Positions 43,679-47,162 of a stretch of 47,162 bases of DNA are shown here, in pieces. The notes under the pieces are model-generated. The model saw nothing but the letters and a program-made list of their open reading frames with translations. It was not told the origin of the DNA and did no database searches. This DNA is from Limimaricola variabilis (GTDB lineage: Bacteria > Pseudomonadota > Alphaproteobacteria > Rhodobacterales > Rhodobacteraceae). Position numbers and translations under genes: made by a program. The stretch spans positions 1 through 47,162 of the forward strand of contig NZ_JACIBX010000020.1 in the NCBI RefSeq assembly GCF_014195545.1, in the 5' to 3' direction. Position 1 is the first letter of the stretch. Each line of letters opens with the position of its first letter.

Positions 43679-45231
43679 TGCAGGCACAGACGGATGGGGC
43701 ACGGCCGGTCGAGACCGGCACGCGCCGGGTGCACGAGCTGCTCGGCCGCCAGGCGCAGCTGCGCGGTCAGGCGCCGGCGTTGGTCGACGCCGATGGCCGT
43801 ACGCTCGACCACGAGGTGTGCGAGGCGGCGGCCGGCGAGCTGGCAAGGCTGTTCGCGGAGCGTGGCGTCGTCGCCGGCGACCGGGTGCTGATCGTGGCCG
43901 AAAACTGCGCCGCGACCGCGCTGGCGATCTTCGCGGCCTCCTCGCTCGACGCAATCGCGGTCCCGGTCAATGCCCGGATGACCGGCACCGAGCTGGCGCG
44001 GATCACCGACCATGCCGGACCGCGCGCGATCCTCTACACCACCCATGTCTCGGCCGAAGCAGCCGGCCATGCCGAGGCGGCGGGCGCCGAACCCGTTGTC
44101 ACCGCGACCGGTCGGCTCGCGCTGGCCAAGGGCCCCGGCGGCGCGCCCGAGCCGGTGGCGCAGGGGCCGGAGCAGACCGCCGTGATCCTTTATACCACCG
44201 GCACCACCGGCGATCCCAAGGGGGTGATGCTGACCCATGCCAACCTGCTCTTCGCCGGTGCCACCAGCGCCGCACTCAGGGGCATGGGGCCCGAGGATCG
44301 GGTCTATGGTGCGCTGCCACTGACCCATGTCTTCGGCCTCGCCTCGATGCTGATGGCGGCGGTGAGCTGCGGCGCCTGCGTGCAGCTCGAGACCCGCTTC
44401 GCACCGGACCGGCTGCTCGCGGCTCTGAAGCGCGGCGTCACGGTGCTGCCGATGGTGCCGCAGATGCACGCGCTGCTGATGAAGCACGTGGCCGGGCAGG
44501 GGCTCGACCGGCTCGAAGGCGCCAGGCTGCGCTACGTCTCGTCCGGCGCGGCGCCGCTCGACCCGGCCTGGAAGCGAAAGGCGGAGGCCTTCTACGGGCT
44601 GCCGCTGCAGAACGGCTACGGCATGACGGAAAGTACGGCCGGCGTCAGCGGCACCCGCAACCCGATCGGCGTGCCCGATGTCTCGGTCGGCCCGGCGCTT
44701 CCGGGTATCGAGATCCGCATCGATGCGCCCGATGCCGAGGGCGTGGGCGAAATCCGCACCCGCGGCCCGCATGTGATGAAAGGCTATTTCCGCAACCCCG
44801 AGGCCACCGCGCAAGTGATCGATGCCGAGGGGTGGCTCGCGACCGGCGATCTGGGACGGATCGATGCCGAAGGGCGGCTGCACGTGGTGGGCCGCTGCAA
44901 GGAGCTGATCATCCGCTCCGGCTTCAACGTCTACCCGCCCGAGGTCGAGGCCGCGCTGAACGATCATCCCGCCGTGGTGCAGGCCGCCGTGGTCGGCCGC
45001 TCGCGCGACGGCAACGAGGAGGTGCTGGCCTTCGTGCAGTGCACCGATCCCGTCCCCGAGCCTGCGACGCTGAAAGCCCATGTCTCGGAGCGGCTTTCGA
45101 GCTACAAGCGGCCATCGAAGATCCTGATCGTGGACCGGTTGCCCGCTGCGGCGACCGGCAAGATCCTGAAACACAAGCTGCTGGGCGTCTTCGCCGATCG
45201 CCTGGCCGCACTCGACGCGGAGGAGAAATAA
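43675..45231 (+). CDS. Class I acyl-CoA ligase (PimA-like)
   Basis: A 518-residue AMP-forming acid-CoA ligase. The phosphate loop [14 protein letters not shown] is near residues 175-188. [44 protein letters not shown] and the C-terminal catalytic lysine in [11 protein letters not shown] are all present. The ATG at 43675 overlaps the previous stop by 4 bases; a second ATG follows at once. It would activate the acid imported by the TRAP system to its CoA thioester, at the head of the beta-oxidation pathway. Pimelate-like dicarboxylates are inferred from the operon; monocarboxylic acids are not excluded. Confidence 0.9.
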   Translation: MMQAQTDGARPVETGTRRVHELLGRQAQLRGQAPALVDADGRTLDHEVCEAAAGELARLFAERGVVAGDRVLIVAENCAATALAIFAASSLDAIAVPVNARMTGTELARITDHAGPRAILYTTHVSAEAAGHAEAAGAEPVVTATGRLALAKGPGGAPEPVAQGPEQTAVILYTTGTTGDPKGVMLTHANLLFAGATSAALRGMGPEDRVYGALPLTHVFGLASMLMAAVSCGACVQLETRFAPDRLLAALKRGVTVLPMVPQMHALLMKHVAGQGLDRLEGARLRYVSSGAAPLDPAWKRKAEAFYGLPLQNGYGMTESTAGVSGTRNPIGVPDVSVGPALPGIEIRIDAPDAEGVGEIRTRGPHVMKGYFRNPEATAQVIDAEGWLATGDLGRIDAEGRLHVVGRCKELIIRSGFNVYPPEVEAALNDHPAVVQAAVVGRSRDGNEEVLAFVQCTDPVPEPATLKAHVSERLSSYKRPSKILIVDRLPAAATGKILKHKLLGVFADRLAALDAEEK

Positions 45232-45232
45232 C

Positions 45233-46444
45233 ATGCCCAAGGATATGCAGGGCCACGGCCCGGAACTCGCCCAGTTCGACTGGTCCGACCCCTTCCTGCT
45301 GGAGGCCCAGCTCGACGAGGACGAGCGGATGCTGCGCGACGCGGCGCAGGCCTTCGCGCAGGACAAGCTCGCCCCGCGCGTGACCGAAGCCTACCGCGAA
45401 GAGACGGCCGATCCGTCGATCTTCCGCGAGATGGGCGAGGCCGGGCTGCTCGGTGTGACCGTCGAGGAGGAGTTCGGCGGTCTCGGTGCGTCCTATGTCA
45501 CCTATGGCCTGATCGCCCGCGAGGTGGAGCGCGTGGACAGTGGCTATCGCTCGATGATGTCGGTGCAGTCGAGCCTCGTGATCTACCCGATCCACGCCTA
45601 TGGCTCTGAGGAGCAGAAGAAGAAATACCTTCCCGGCCTGTGCTCGGGCGAGCTGATCGGCTGCTTCGGCCTGACCGAGCCCGATGCGGGCTCCGATCCC
45701 GCCGGCATGAAGACCGTCGCGAAGAAGACCGACAACGGCTACCGGCTCTCGGGCTCCAAGATGTGGATCTCGAACGCGCCGTTTGCGGATGTCTTCGTGG
45801 TCTGGGCCAAGTCCGAGGCGCATGACGGCAAGATTCGCGGCTTCATCCTCGAGAAGGGCATGACCGGCCTCTCGGCGCCCAAGATCGGCGGCAAGCTCTC
45901 CTTGCGCGCCTCGACCACCGGCGAGATCGTCATGGACGGCGTCGAGGTCGGCGAGGACGCGCTGCTTCCGAACGCGCAGGGCCTCAAAGGCCCCTTCGGC
46001 TGCCTCAACCGCGCGCGCTACGGCATCAGCTGGGGCGCGATGGGCGCGGCCGAGGCCTGCTGGCATGCGGCACGGCAATACGGCCTCGACCGCAAGCAGT
46101 TCAACAAGCCGCTGGCCCAGACCCAGCTGTTCCAGAAGAAGCTCGCCGACATGCAGACCGAGATCGCGCTCGGCCTGCAGGGCTCCTTGCGTCTGGGCCG
46201 GTTGATGGACGAGGGCCGTGCCTCGCCGGAGCTGGTCTCGCTGATGAAGCGCAACAACTGCGGCAAGGCGCTCGAGATCGCGCGCCACGCCCGCGACATG
46301 CATGGCGGCAACGGCATCTCCGACGAATTCCCGGTGATGCGCCACATGATCAACCTGGAAACCGTGAACACCTATGAGGGCACGCATGACGTCCATGCGC
46401 TGATCCTCGGGCGGGCCCAGACCGGCCTGCAGGCGTTCTTCTGA
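45233..46444 (+). CDS. gcdH: Glutaryl-CoA dehydrogenase
   Basis: A 403-residue acyl-CoA dehydrogenase with glutaryl-CoA-type signatures. [22 protein letters not shown] is the typical N-terminus. [23 protein letters not shown] includes the Arg that binds the distal carboxylate. [14 protein letters not shown] and [20 protein letters not shown] follow, with Glu382 as catalytic base. It oxidises and decarboxylates glutaryl-CoA to crotonyl-CoA and CO2, giving electrons to ETF. It starts two bases after the ligase and just before etfB. This supports degradation of odd-chain dicarboxylates, or of lysine or tryptophan carbon ending in glutaryl-CoA. Confidence 0.93.
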   Translation: MPKDMQGHGPELAQFDWSDPFLLEAQLDEDERMLRDAAQAFAQDKLAPRVTEAYREETADPSIFREMGEAGLLGVTVEEEFGGLGASYVTYGLIAREVERVDSGYRSMMSVQSSLVIYPIHAYGSEEQKKKYLPGLCSGELIGCFGLTEPDAGSDPAGMKTVAKKTDNGYRLSGSKMWISNAPFADVFVVWAKSEAHDGKIRGFILEKGMTGLSAPKIGGKLSLRASTTGEIVMDGVEVGEDALLPNAQGLKGPFGCLNRARYGISWGAMGAAEACWHAARQYGLDRKQFNKPLAQTQLFQKKLADMQTEIALGLQGSLRLGRLMDEGRASPELVSLMKRNNCGKALEIARHARDMHGGNGISDEFPVMRHMINLETVNTYEGTHDVHALILGRAQTGLQAFF

Positions 46445-46458
46445 GACAGGAGCAGATG

Positions 46459-47162
46459 ATGAAGATCCTAGTCCCCGTGAAGCGGGTGATCGACTACAAC
46501 GTGAAGGTGCGTGTGAAGTCGGACGGCTCGGGCGTCGATCTGGCGAACGTGAAGATGTCGATGAACCCGTTCGACGAGATCGCGGTCGAGGAGGCGATCC
46601 GGCTGAAGGAGGCGGGTGTGGCCTCCGAGGTGGTGGCCGTCTCGATCGGCGTGAAGCAGGCGCAGGAGACGCTCAGGACGGCGCTGGCGATGGGCGCGGA
46701 CCGGGCGATCCTGGTGGTCGCCGCCGACGCGCCGGATCAGGACATCGAGCCGCTGGCGGTGGCGAAGGTCCTCGCCAAGCTGGTCGAGGAGGAGCAGCCG
46801 CAGCTGGTGCTCTGCGGCAAGCAGGCGATCGACAACGACATGAACGCCACCGGGCAGATGCTCTCGGCGCTGTTGGGCTGGAGCCAGGCTACCTTCGCCT
46901 CCGAGGTGAAGATCGACGGTGACAAGGCGCAGGTGACACGCGAGGTCGACGGCGGTCTGCAGACCATCTCGGTGAAGCTGCCGGCGATCGTCTCGGTGGA
47001 CCTGCGGCTGAACGAGCCGCGCTACGCCTCGCTGCCGAACATCATGAAGGCCAAGAAGAAGCCGCTGGACGAGAAGACGGCGGCCGATTTCGGCGTCGAC
47101 GTCAGCCCGCGGCTGGAGGTGGTGAAGACCGCCGAGCCGCCGGAGCGCAAGGCGGGGATGAT
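46459..47162 (+). CDS. etfB: Electron transfer flavoprotein beta subunit (3' end beyond window)
   Basis: The frame stays open to the window end, giving 234 residues of an expected ~250. [18 protein letters not shown] is the typical start, followed by [28 protein letters not shown] and [17 protein letters not shown]. The ATG at 46459 is preferred over 46456 because GGAG ends seven bases upstream. EtfB and EtfA (probably next) carry electrons from the acyl-CoA dehydrogenases, including the glutaryl-CoA enzyme just before it, to the quinone pool through ETF-quinone oxidoreductase. Confidence 0.94.
   Translation, partial: MKILVPVKRVIDYNVKVRVKSDGSGVDLANVKMSMNPFDEIAVEEAIRLKEAGVASEVVAVSIGVKQAQETLRTALAMGADRAILVVAADAPDQDIEPLAVAKVLAKLVEEEQPQLVLCGKQAIDNDMNATGQMLSALLGWSQATFASEVKIDGDKAQVTREVDGGLQTISVKLPAIVSVDLRLNEPRYASLPNIMKAKKKPLDEKTAADFGVDVSPRLEVVKTAEPPERKAGM

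Noticed and set aside
1-47162. CRISPR arrays, tRNA or rRNA genes, prophage
   Set aside because: No regularly spaced repeats, no cloverleaf-like sequence and no phage structural genes were seen by eye; a dedicated search was not possible.

Overview
This is a GC-rich, gene-dense stretch of an alphaproteobacterial genome, most likely from the Rhodobacteraceae (roseobacter/Paracoccus-like group). The reasons are the many acyl-CoA catabolic operons, the DctPQM-type TRAP and XylFH plus single-domain XylG transporters, the PrkA-YeaH-SpoVR trio, and an IS5-family transposase start (MSNLFWLT) common in that family. All functions are read from protein motifs by eye; no database search was run.

Layout. 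(1) 1-1268: the end of an IS5-like element on the minus strand lies directly against an exported PepSY-like/acidic protein gene whose start codon and signal-peptide beginning are missing, so the IS probably broke this gene. (2) 1570-6302: stress operon prkA(yeaG)-yeaH-spoVR(ycgB). (3) 6391-19758: one long plus-strand operon that looks like tryptophan/anthranilate catabolism through CoA thioesters: a fused flavin monooxygenase/Old Yellow Enzyme of the 2-aminobenzoyl-CoA monooxygenase/reductase type, an SDR, a MarR regulator, a crotonase, an acyl-CoA dehydrogenase, a 2-aminobenzoate-CoA ligase, tryptophan 2,3-dioxygenase, a five-gene LIV-type ABC importer, a hotdog thioesterase and a RidA-family protein. 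(4) 19755-23354, minus strand: ROK regulator, secreted FG-GAP/UnbV protein and a PPP-type phosphatase. (5) 23570-26808: xylose-type ABC importer xylFHG, divergent from the ROK gene, ending at a clear terminator. (6) 27007-31754: nitroreductase-like protein, cardiolipin synthase-like PLD plus an EEP hydrolase (minus strand), LLM flavin oxidoreductase and a small phosphoesterase. (7) 31871-35726: TRAP transporter dctPQM plus an IclR regulator. (8) 35820-47162: a beta-oxidation operon resembling the pim (pimeloyl-CoA/dicarboxylate) cluster: trifunctional FadJ-like protein, thiolase, a two-subunit acyl-CoA dehydrogenase pair, thioesterase, crotonase, nitronate monooxygenase-like flavoprotein, acyl-CoA ligase, glutaryl-CoA dehydrogenase and etfB, which runs off the window.

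How it fits together. Regions 7 and 8 read as an uptake, activation and degradation unit for medium-chain dicarboxylates, giving glutaryl-CoA and then crotonyl-CoA with electrons passing to ETF. Region 3 reads as an aerobic, non-oxygenolytic anthranilate route whose expected ring-opening products are also C7 dicarboxylyl-CoAs, so the two may be linked (inference). Non-coding signals repeat across the window. Six promoters share a TTGnnn-N16-18-TAGnnn form, mostly ending in T. Inverted repeats sit at the promoters next to the MarR, ROK and IclR genes. All three transporter operons have a perfect GC hairpin directly after the binding-protein gene.
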